NCBI RefSeq assembly: GCF_008274585.1
Contig: NZ_VTRT01000002.1
Location: forward strand, 644,937-708,936
Source: Pedobacter sp. BS3
Lineage (GTDB): Bacteria > Bacteroidota > Bacteroidia > Sphingobacteriales > Sphingobacteriaceae
Length of the DNA: 64,000 bases
Reading direction: 5' to 3'
Part shown: piece after piece, positions 1 to 10,292 of the stretch
Layout: the number at the start of each line of letters is the position of its first letter
How positions within the stretch are numbered: the stretch's first letter is position 1
The notes under the pieces: generated by a model
What the model was told of the DNA's origin: nothing
The model's database searches: none
Seen by the model: the letters and a program-made list of their open reading frames with translations, nothing else
Translations under genes and position numbers: made by a program

Positions 1-717
1 TGCCGGCATTACAATTTTTTTACGCATCATATCTTCAAACGCCAGCATGGCTTCGCTGGGATCAACAGTAAAGATATTCCTAATAAAATCAATATATGCT
101 TTAGCATGACGGGCTTCATCTGACGCAATGACACCGCACATTTTTGAAAGCAGCGAGTCGCCATCTTTTTTAGCTAACGAGGCCACCCGGCGGTGTGAGA
201 TATTGGTGGCCAACTCCTGGAAAGAGGTGTAAATAAAATTGCGGTATGGATCGGCGCCTGTGCCGATATCAAAACCATCGGCAATAAGGTATTGGGTAGA
301 CATTTCCATCTGACGCATATTTACCCGTCCCGAAAGGTACAGGTATTTATTCAGCAGGTCACCGTGCCGGTTTTCTTCGGCAGTCCAGTTTCTAACCCAC
401 TTCATCCATCCGCCGGATTCCTCTTTAGAAACATCGTCTACCATGGTTAACCATGATTCATAAGTTGGCAAGGCTTCTTCGGTAATAGTATCACCGATCA
501 ACACAGCTACCAGATCATACGACAGTCCTTTGGATTTTTCCTGCAATTCTTTTACCTCACTGAAAAAATCTTCCCGTGTTGAATCTGGTAAGAAATCGGC
601 AGGCTGCCAGATTGTAGCGATGGGCTTCAAATACTCGTCCATTTTTTCAAGCATATATTTCTCAATATGCTTCATTACTTCTCGCCTTGATCCAAATCGA
701 ATGTCCATATTTTCCAT
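1..717 (-). CDS. acyl-ACP desaturase (3' end outside window)
   Basis: Ferritin-like di-iron fatty-acid desaturase of the soluble acyl-ACP (plant stearoyl-ACP) type, which introduces a double bond into acyl chains carried on ACP. The first 239 residues are visible; the C-terminus runs off the left edge. Two iron-ligand motifs of the family are present: EENRHG at residues 114-119 and DEARH at 200-204. No signal peptide or membrane segment is seen, as expected for a cytoplasmic enzyme. The start MENMDIRFG at 717 was chosen as the first ATG. A second ATG lies at 708 and may be the real one, because a TAnnTTTG promoter element ends only 8 bp upstream of 717. The family call is firm; chain length and double-bond position cannot be read. 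Confidence 0.93.
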   Translation of the reverse strand, partial: MENMDIRFGSRREVMKHIEKYMLEKMDEYLKPIATIWQPADFLPDSTREDFFSEVKELQEKSKGLSYDLVAVLIGDTITEEALPTYESWLTMVDDVSKEESGGWMKWVRNWTAEENRHGDLLNKYLYLSGRVNMRQMEMSTQYLIADGFDIGTGADPYRNFIYTSFQELATNISHRRVASLAKKDGDSLLSKMCGVIASDEARHAKAYIDFIRNIFTVDPSEAMLAFEDMMRKKIVMPA

Positions 718-724
718 TAAACTG

Positions 725-732
725 CAAATATA
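725..732 (-). promoter_or_regulatory. -7 promoter element (TATATTTG) of desaturase gene
   Basis: Read on the minus strand this is TATATTTG, an exact match to the Bacteroidota -7 consensus TAnnTTTG. No good TTTG -33 box is found 19-21 bp upstream. The predicted transcript start falls at about 718-721, so the mRNA would be leaderless or have a leader of about 10 nt if ATG 708 is used. Confidence 0.5.
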
Positions 733-936
733 CACAATTCAATGTGTACTAAGTTTTTAAAAATAAAATGCTGTTTAAGTTAAGAGTCTAAAGTTAAAAG
801 TGGGAAGTTAAGCAATGCAAAATCCCCCCGGGGAATTCGGGGTTCGGAATTAAAAATCAAAAATTGAAACGGGCAATGGCTTAGCATTAGCAAAATCATT
901 CTGTTGCGCCTTTTACCGGTAACTTATAACAAAATA

Positions 937-965
937 TCCGAAGGTCTTTGCTAAGGGCCTTCGGA
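937..965 (-). terminator. hairpin downstream of beta-galactosidase
   Basis: Inverted repeat TCCGAAGG / CCTTCGGA with a 13-nt loop, starting 32 bp beyond the beta-galactosidase stop. On the minus strand it is followed by ATATTTTG, a weak T-rich tract. It probably ends that transcript, but the tail is not a clean U-run. Confidence 0.45.
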
Positions 966-997
966 CATGAAACTATTTAAAACTTTACCTGGTTTTA

Positions 998-4520
<3,523 letters not shown>

Positions 4521-6446
4521 TTACTTTATGTCGTACCGGATACCGGCATTAAAATTACGTCCTTTAGTGGTGTAACCGGATATTTCCACATAATCCATGT
4601 CGAACAGGTTCTTCACATCAGCAAACACGGTTAAATTCTTTAATGGTTTAACCTGAACATAGGCATCAAATACGGAGTAGGTTTTTAGGTTAACATCAAC
4701 AGGTCCTTTTACATTATCATAATAAGCATCGTTTCTGGATCCAACGTATTTATATATCAAATTGATATATAATGTTTTACCAATCTGATAACCTGCGTTT
4801 GCGCCAAAGGTATGTTTCGGGCGGCGGGATAAATAATCTACAAATACTCCGCTCGAATTAGGCCCTTCTCCTTCTACGTAAGCATACCAGGCACTCAAAT
4901 CCAGATTTTGTATCGGTTTAGTTGTCAATTCAACTTCTAAACCTTTATCCTTTTGCTTAATACCATTGTCATATTTACCCATAATATAGCAAATCACATC
5001 TTTAATATCACGCTTAAACACCGATGCACTCAGGTTTAATTTTGAGGGCACCATATCAAAATCGATACCGCCTTCGTAGGTTGTTGAAGCCTCGGGTTTC
5101 AGATCCAGGTTACCGTATTGGCTGTATAACTGATACAGGCTGGGCACTTTGTACCCGGATGCCATGCTGGCAAACAGCTTGAATTTTCCGGCAATAGTGT
5201 ATGATGGATTGATGGTATAGGTATAATTATTTCCATATTCTGAATGATGATTGTACCGTCCGCCTAAATCAAAATGAAAACCTCCGGCCTTCAGGAAGAG
5301 ATCAGCGTAACCGCTGAAAATATGATTATGCGCATTAGGAATGTAAGTATTAAATACACCCCAGGTACTGGCTGATTCACCTGCCTGCGTTGATTTAGCA
5401 TAGCGATAGTTAACTCCTGCCGTGAGATCAAAATTATCCGACAACTTTTGGTTCCAGATGGCTTCGGTATAGGTTATTTTACCGGTATTATCCTGGCTTG
5501 AGGTGCTTCCATCGCCGGCAGGCCCGTTTACAAAGCGGTTATTTACGTTATTTTGATTCAGAATAATATTTAACGCTCCTGTTTCCCAGGCATACTTTCC
5601 GGTTAATCCACCGAATAAGGTAGTGTTTTTAACGATATGGTCCGGATCATCATTAAAAGCACTGGCATCTGCGCCTAACCTGTTCTGGGTAGCCTGTATA
5701 TTACCCGACAGCGAAAATTTATCAGTAATTTGTTGAGTTAAGTGTATATTAAATGCCTGTTGATGAAAATCATCTTTATCAAATCCCGGGTTTCCGGATG
5801 GGTCTGCCGAAGAAAACCCTTTAGAATCTGTATTGGAAAAATTTACGGCAATACCGGTTTTACCTACTGAGCCATTAAGTCCATACGCTTCCTTAAAGGT
5901 ATTGTAACTTCCGCCGGTAGCCTGTACACTGGCGTTCAGCTTATCTGCCGAAGGTTTTTTAGTAATGATATTAATTACGCCAGCAACAGCATCAGAACCG
6001 TATAAAGTTGAATTAACACCCCGTAATATCTCAATACGCTCGATCTGGTCGATGGAAAAAGCGTTGATATCGTAATCATTAGAGATGTACGATGCATTAT
6101 TGGCCGGGATGCCGTCTATCAGGATCAGCGTATTACCGGCAGATGCACCACGGGTAAAAACGGAAATAACAGAACCTGCTGCATTGTTTGTGCCCGACAA
6201 GGTCAGCCCGGCAACATTGTTCAATACTTCGGGCAGAGTACGTCCCTGACTTTTGCTAAGCTGATCGGCAGTTATTACCCGCACTACACGGCCAACATCG
6301 GCCTGCTTACGCGATGTGCGGCTTGCGGTAACTACAACTTCGTCTAACTTGGCTGGTTCCTTTTCCTGTGCCTGTAACACCGCAGGCAGCAGCGCCAGTT
6401 GTGCAAGCCCCAGGCCTGCAGCAACTACAAATTTCTTTTTGTTCAT
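4521..6446 (-). CDS. btuB: TonB-dependent outer-membrane cobalamin receptor
   Basis: TonB-dependent receptor of 641 residues, the size of BtuB. A signal peptide (about 1-26, ending LQAQ) is followed by a TonB box-like LDEVVVTASR segment, a plug domain (about 40-160, with the typical GSDAVAGVINIITKK) and a 22-strand-type barrel ending NAGIRYDIK with a terminal hydrophobic/charged strand. The specificity call comes from the context: a cobalamin riboswitch with its own promoter lies directly upstream, between 6560 and 6739. The protein would take up B12 or other corrinoids from outside the cell when the pool is low. No BtuC/D/F genes are next to it. The TonB-receptor call is certain; the corrinoid substrate is inferred from the riboswitch. 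Confidence 0.9.
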   Translation of the reverse strand: MNKKKFVVAAGLGLAQLALLPAVLQAQEKEPAKLDEVVVTASRTSRKQADVGRVVRVITADQLSKSQGRTLPEVLNNVAGLTLSGTNNAAGSVISVFTRGASAGNTLILIDGIPANNASYISNDYDINAFSIDQIERIEILRGVNSTLYGSDAVAGVINIITKKPSADKLNASVQATGGSYNTFKEAYGLNGSVGKTGIAVNFSNTDSKGFSSADPSGNPGFDKDDFHQQAFNIHLTQQITDKFSLSGNIQATQNRLGADASAFNDDPDHIVKNTTLFGGLTGKYAWETGALNIILNQNNVNNRFVNGPAGDGSTSSQDNTGKITYTEAIWNQKLSDNFDLTAGVNYRYAKSTQAGESASTWGVFNTYIPNAHNHIFSGYADLFLKAGGFHFDLGGRYNHHSEYGNNYTYTINPSYTIAGKFKLFASMASGYKVPSLYQLYSQYGNLDLKPEASTTYEGGIDFDMVPSKLNLSASVFKRDIKDVICYIMGKYDNGIKQKDKGLEVELTTKPIQNLDLSAWYAYVEGEGPNSSGVFVDYLSRRPKHTFGANAGYQIGKTLYINLIYKYVGSRNDAYYDNVKGPVDVNLKTYSVFDAYVQVKPLKNLTVFADVKNLFDMDYVEISGYTTKGRNFNAGIRYDIK

Positions 6447-6559
6447 TTTTTGTATGAAAAAGATCTCGCAGCAAACAGGTGTGGAGAGAAATGGAAATAC
6501 AGAGCTTTTGTATTTGTCATTCCAAGCTTCAATCCCCGAAAGCTGTGAATAGTTAATGC

Positions 6560-6725
6560 TTGAGGCAGGTCTTCTGACTTACTCCCGGCTTATCCGGCCT
6601 TCCCATCCGCCGGTTGGCGAACAGTGGCATTGAGAATTGGATAGCCGTTGTGGAGAACACAGCAGCGGGTCTGTCCGGGATTCGCACCCGGTTCCCTTTT
6701 AACTCCGAATTAACGGAGACCAAAA
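6560..6725 (-). promoter_or_regulatory. cobalamin (AdoCbl) riboswitch
   Basis: Read on the minus strand, the segment carries the B12-box AGTCAGAAGACCTGCC at 6564-6579, preceded by GCCACTG and, further up, GGGAACCGGGTGCGAATCCC and GACAGACCCGCTGCTGT. These match the conserved core of the cobalamin riboswitch. It sits in the 5' leader of the btuB-type gene, with the coding start about 114 nt downstream of the B12 box. Binding of adenosylcobalamin is expected to shut off receptor expression. Confidence 0.92.
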
Positions 6726-6731
6726 GCAGCG

Positions 6732-6763
6732 CAAAGATAGGATATGTAATTGATTACGGCAAG
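6732..6763 (-). promoter_or_regulatory. promoter of the cobalamin riboswitch/btuB transcript
   Basis: On the minus strand CTTG (6760-6763) and TATCTTTG (6732-6739) are separated by 20 bp. This fits the Bacteroidota housekeeping promoter TTTG-N19-21-TAnnTTTG. The transcript would begin at about 6725, exactly where the riboswitch fold begins. Confidence 0.75.
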
Positions 6764-7258
6764 AGGAAAAGCCCACCCCAACCCTCCCAAAGGGCTACGG
6801 TGTACCCACAAAATTATTACTTGTATTGGTTTTGTTTTGTAGCAATACCGTTGTAGCATAGTGTCCCTCCGCCAGTTGGCGGAAGGGAGTAGGAGGAGGT
6901 TTCTTCTTACTTATCCGATTTTCAAATATCTATGAAATCAACAAATAATTTCTCATGTCATATGGTACTTCATCATCAAGGCATAAACCCCAAAGCCCAC
7001 CGCCTGTAAATCTTTTTGTGAGGTATTCCCAATTATTACAAATCTCTTCCTCCCCCTGCCCCCTCGAAATGAGGGGGATAGTGATTAACAAAGTCAATGC
7101 CTGGGCAGCGTATAGTGCAGATCAAGGCTGTAAGGGTTAATAACCTATTGTTAAAGATGTGGGTACACCATAGCCCTAAGAAAGGGAGTAAAACCAGGCT
7201 ATTATTTGTTGTTCGTTATTCGCCTTACGCCTTAAACCCTCTGCCTTCCACCTTTGCC
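6740..7258. other. 520-bp spacer with dispersed repeats
   Basis: Apart from the promoter at its left end, no gene is supported. It contains a 17-mer TAGCAATACCGTTGTAG (6840-6856) that recurs inverted near 48.9 kb, an imperfect hairpin at 6864-6887 (CCCTCCGCC/GGCGGAAGGG), a dispersed repeat at 7049-7172, and heptad-period sequence at 7217-7260. Confidence 0.7.
7049..7172 (-). repeat. dispersed ~110-bp intergenic repeat, copy A
   Basis: Read on the minus strand the order is CTATGGTGTACCCA, TTTAACAATAGGTTATTAACC, TTAATCACTATCCCCCTC, then GAGGGGGCAGGGGGAGG. The same blocks in the same order occur on the plus strand at 48345-48452. The right part forms a strong CCCCCTC/GAGGGGG hairpin. Function unknown. 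Confidence 0.6.
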
Positions 7259-9352
7259 TTACTTACATTCAATCTGCGAGAGATTTACATCATTCATCAG
7301 GATATCGAACTCGGTACGGCGGTTCAGCTGCTGGTCGGCTTCAGAGCAGGGTACACCATCGTAACAACGGTTTACCAGTCGTGATTTACCGTAATACTCA
7401 ACGGTTATCCGGTATTCGGCAATACCTTTTTCCACCAGGTAGCGCTTTGCAGATTCGCCACGACGCATAGACAAATCTTTATTATATTCTGCCGATGCAC
7501 GGCTATCGCAGTGGCTTGAGGTTATCACTGTGAGTTCGGGGTGCGCTTTCATCAGCTGCACCAACCGGTCTAACACGGGTTTGGCATCATCGCGTATAAA
7601 ATCCTTATCCAGGTCGTAATAAATATTAGGAATCCAGAACTGGCGTTTCAGCGAATCGCAATTATTCATTACCCATTGCTGCGATGCCTCCATCTTCCTG
7701 AGCTTCAGCGTTACCTTAATGGTTGAATCTACCTTAATGCCGTTGGTTGTGATGAAGGTGCGGGCCTGCATATACGAAGGCCGGTCGGCAATAATTTCAT
7801 AATCGGTTGCTTTAGCCAGCGTAGCCGTAAACATGCCGCGGCTGTTGGCTTTTAACGTGTCAACTTCGCCGTTGTGCCGTAAATAGACCGTACTGCTTAA
7901 CGGAAGATTGGTTTTTGCATCAACTACCAGACCTTCCAGGTTTACCCGGTAACCGATACGCTTATACGAAAATATATCGTCGCTGCCGTTGCGGTTCGAG
8001 CTGAAATACCCACTGCGCCCATCGGCACTTTTAATAAATCCGAAATCATCTTTTGATGAGTTGAACGGTACGCCCAGGTTACGGGGAGTGTACTGGGGCT
8101 TCAGGTCGTTAAGCGCCACTTCGAACAGATCCAGCCCGCCTAAACCGGCATAACCGGTAGAGGCAAAGAACAGCAGGCCATCCTTATCTAAATAAGGGAA
8201 CATTTCATCGCCTTCGGTATTGATCCTGTTGCCCATGTTCACCGGACGCCCCCATTGTCCGCCCGCACCATTTCTTACAGAATAGTACAGGTCGGTTCCG
8301 CCAAAGCCGCCCGGCATATCAGAAGTAAATATCAGGATATTACCGTCTTTACTGATGGCCGGATGCCCGATGGAATACTCGTTGCTGTTATACGGGAACT
8401 CCGTGATATGATCCCAGTTTGAGCCGTCGGTAAAATAGAGCTTCAATTTTACCGTACCATCTCCGCTCCGGACAACGCCTTTACTGTAATTATTACGTGT
8501 AAAGATCAGTGTACCATCAGGCGCTATAACGGCAGGCCCTTCATGATACCGTGTGTTTACTTTTCCTGATAAAAGATGCGCACCACCAGCTCCTGCGGTC
8601 CCAGAAACCCCTTTAATGTACTCTGAACCATACTGGATGAACGTATTGTTATCGTTACTGGTGGGCGCAGTATCATCATCATTGTAAACCAGCTTCCCCG
8701 CTTTCTTATTGTCTTTTGAGGATGTATTGCCCGCTCCCCCGTTCATATTATCTACTACGTACAGATCTGAAAAAGCTGTCAGATCCCAAAGAAACACGTT
8801 TTTTGTAGGGCCCTTGGTTGTCCGGTTGCTCACAAACAGCAAGCCGTCTTTGTAGTAAATCGGCGAATATTCTGAAACTCCTGTGTTAAATGATACCGGG
8901 TCGACCGTCCACTCACCCTTATCTTTTGAAAATACTGAGGGGTCAGTTTTTACAAACGATGACGCCCGTTTATCGGCAGGAACCATAGCCAGGTATTTAC
9001 GATACCATTGCTCTGATTCTTCGTATCGTTCATTATTGGCCAGCGCCTCGGCATAACGTAAGGCCCACACCGGCTTTAAAGGCTGCTTTTTAGAAAGAGC
9101 CTCGTAACTTGCCAATGCCTCGTTGTACATTCTTATTTTCCGGTAGCTGTCTGCAAGCATCTCAAGCGCCAGGGTGTTAGCGGTATCTTTCTGTACAATA
9201 GGGTTTAATAGTTGTATGACCGCTAAATACTGAAACGACTGGTAGGCTGCCGCCGCTTTTTTCATTCGCGGATCGTCTGCTCCAAAACTTTTTTGCTGCT
9301 GCAGGCATAACACGCAAAACTGTAATAAGAATATCTTAAAGATCAATTTCAT
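7259..9352 (-). CDS. OmpA-family T9SS-associated protein (TPR-PD40-CarboxypepD-OmpA)
   Basis: Envelope protein of 697 residues. Order: signal peptide (about 1-22, ending KSFG), TPR-like helices (30-130), WD40/PD40-like propeller repeats (160-450; for example LIFTSDMPGGFGG and GYFSSNRNGSDDIF), a carboxypeptidase-regulatory-like domain (about 460-545), and a C-terminal OmpA peptidoglycan-binding domain (575-690, YYDLDKDFIRDDA). This architecture resembles PorE of the type IX secretion system. It is the last gene of a three-gene unit with a PorP/SprF protein and a type B T9SS cargo. I start it at ATG 9352 (MKLIFKIF) because the longer frame opens with TTG at 9361. The gap to the upstream stop is 11 bp. 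Probably anchors a cargo/PorP complex to peptidoglycan; this role is inference. Confidence 0.88.
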   Translation of the reverse strand: MKLIFKIFLLQFCVLCLQQQKSFGADDPRMKKAAAAYQSFQYLAVIQLLNPIVQKDTANTLALEMLADSYRKIRMYNEALASYEALSKKQPLKPVWALRYAEALANNERYEESEQWYRKYLAMVPADKRASSFVKTDPSVFSKDKGEWTVDPVSFNTGVSEYSPIYYKDGLLFVSNRTTKGPTKNVFLWDLTAFSDLYVVDNMNGGAGNTSSKDNKKAGKLVYNDDDTAPTSNDNNTFIQYGSEYIKGVSGTAGAGGAHLLSGKVNTRYHEGPAVIAPDGTLIFTRNNYSKGVVRSGDGTVKLKLYFTDGSNWDHITEFPYNSNEYSIGHPAISKDGNILIFTSDMPGGFGGTDLYYSVRNGAGGQWGRPVNMGNRINTEGDEMFPYLDKDGLLFFASTGYAGLGGLDLFEVALNDLKPQYTPRNLGVPFNSSKDDFGFIKSADGRSGYFSSNRNGSDDIFSYKRIGYRVNLEGLVVDAKTNLPLSSTVYLRHNGEVDTLKANSRGMFTATLAKATDYEIIADRPSYMQARTFITTNGIKVDSTIKVTLKLRKMEASQQWVMNNCDSLKRQFWIPNIYYDLDKDFIRDDAKPVLDRLVQLMKAHPELTVITSSHCDSRASAEYNKDLSMRRGESAKRYLVEKGIAEYRITVEYYGKSRLVNRCYDGVPCSEADQQLNRRTEFDILMNDVNLSQIECK

Positions 9353-9363
9353 AATGCTCAATA

Positions 9364-10290
9364 TCAGAAATACCGGGGTGTTAATATTCTATCGCGATTA
9401 CGGCCAAATTCATAGCGCAGCATAATTTCATGGCTTCCCGAATTGTAGTTCTGCAGCTTTGTTGTGCTGTAATCGTACTGATAGCCAATGCGTATCTGCG
9501 GACTAACCTGTAATTGCACAGTTGCCCCAACATCGGCATTGGTACGATAGGTAGCTCCCACTGCAATAACATCCTTGATCCAGAGCGCCAGATCGCCATC
9601 GGCCTGTACAGGGGCTCCTTTTACGCCTTTTACCAATACAGATGGCTTCAGGTTGAAATCGTCGTTAAGCTTAAACACATAACCCGCTGCCAGAAACAGG
9701 TGTACGGCCGGGTTATACGGCGTACCGGTAGTGTTATAATATTCGTTACTTAACAGCTCCATGGCAGATAATCCCACGTAAAAACGGTCTGAGTTATAAT
9801 ATGCTCCAAAGCCGGCATTAAAGTTTACCTGGTTTACATTATCGCGAAAAGCGGCATCATTCGATGTTCCGTAAGGATCTAACGCTACCGAGGTAAAATC
9901 GGCACGGTACTGGGCAGCAGTTCCCTGGATACCCAAGGCCAGCGTTCCCTGGTCGCTCATGCGGATACGATAAGCATAGCTGGCCGAAACTCCCGTGTTA
10001 CGGGTAATGCCTAATTTATCGTTGAACAGCTGTAAGCCCAGGCCGATCTTTTTATCGCTAACAGGTGCATCAATGGTAAATGTAAAGGTTTTAGGCGCCC
10101 CGGCTATGCCTGTCCACTGGCTGCGGTATAACGCGGTTGCCGAAACCACATTCCTGCTGCCGGCATAAGCCGGATTGATAGCCATGGTATTGAACATATA
10201 CTGCGAATACATGGCGTCCTGCTGTGCCAGGGCAGCAGAGCAGGATAAAACCTGTATAATGAATGTAATATATATATAGGTGCGTTTCAT
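9364..10290 (-). CDS. PorP/SprF family type IX secretion membrane protein
   Basis: Outer-membrane beta-barrel protein of 308 residues in the PorP/SprF family. After a signal peptide (about 1-22, ending ALAQ) it has the family's hallmark start QDAMYSQYMFNTMAINPAYAGS, here residues 24-45, followed by beta-strand-rich sequence. Members accompany T9SS cargo that carry the type B C-terminal signal, and F. johnsoniae SprF is needed to secrete the adhesin SprB. The gene lies 2 bp after the stop of the large adhesin gene upstream and 11 bp before the OmpA-family gene, so the three are co-transcribed. Which cargo it serves is inferred from position. Confidence 0.9.
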   Translation of the reverse strand: MKRTYIYITFIIQVLSCSAALAQQDAMYSQYMFNTMAINPAYAGSRNVVSATALYRSQWTGIAGAPKTFTFTIDAPVSDKKIGLGLQLFNDKLGITRNTGVSASYAYRIRMSDQGTLALGIQGTAAQYRADFTSVALDPYGTSNDAAFRDNVNQVNFNAGFGAYYNSDRFYVGLSAMELLSNEYYNTTGTPYNPAVHLFLAAGYVFKLNDDFNLKPSVLVKGVKGAPVQADGDLALWIKDVIAVGATYRTNADVGATVQLQVSPQIRIGYQYDYSTTKLQNYNSGSHEIMLRYEFGRNRDRILTPRYF

Positions 10291-10292
10291 TT

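Noticed and set aside
9381..9599. Second minus-strand frame within the PorP/SprF gene
   Set aside because: An alternative frame of a well-supported gene with no family resemblance.
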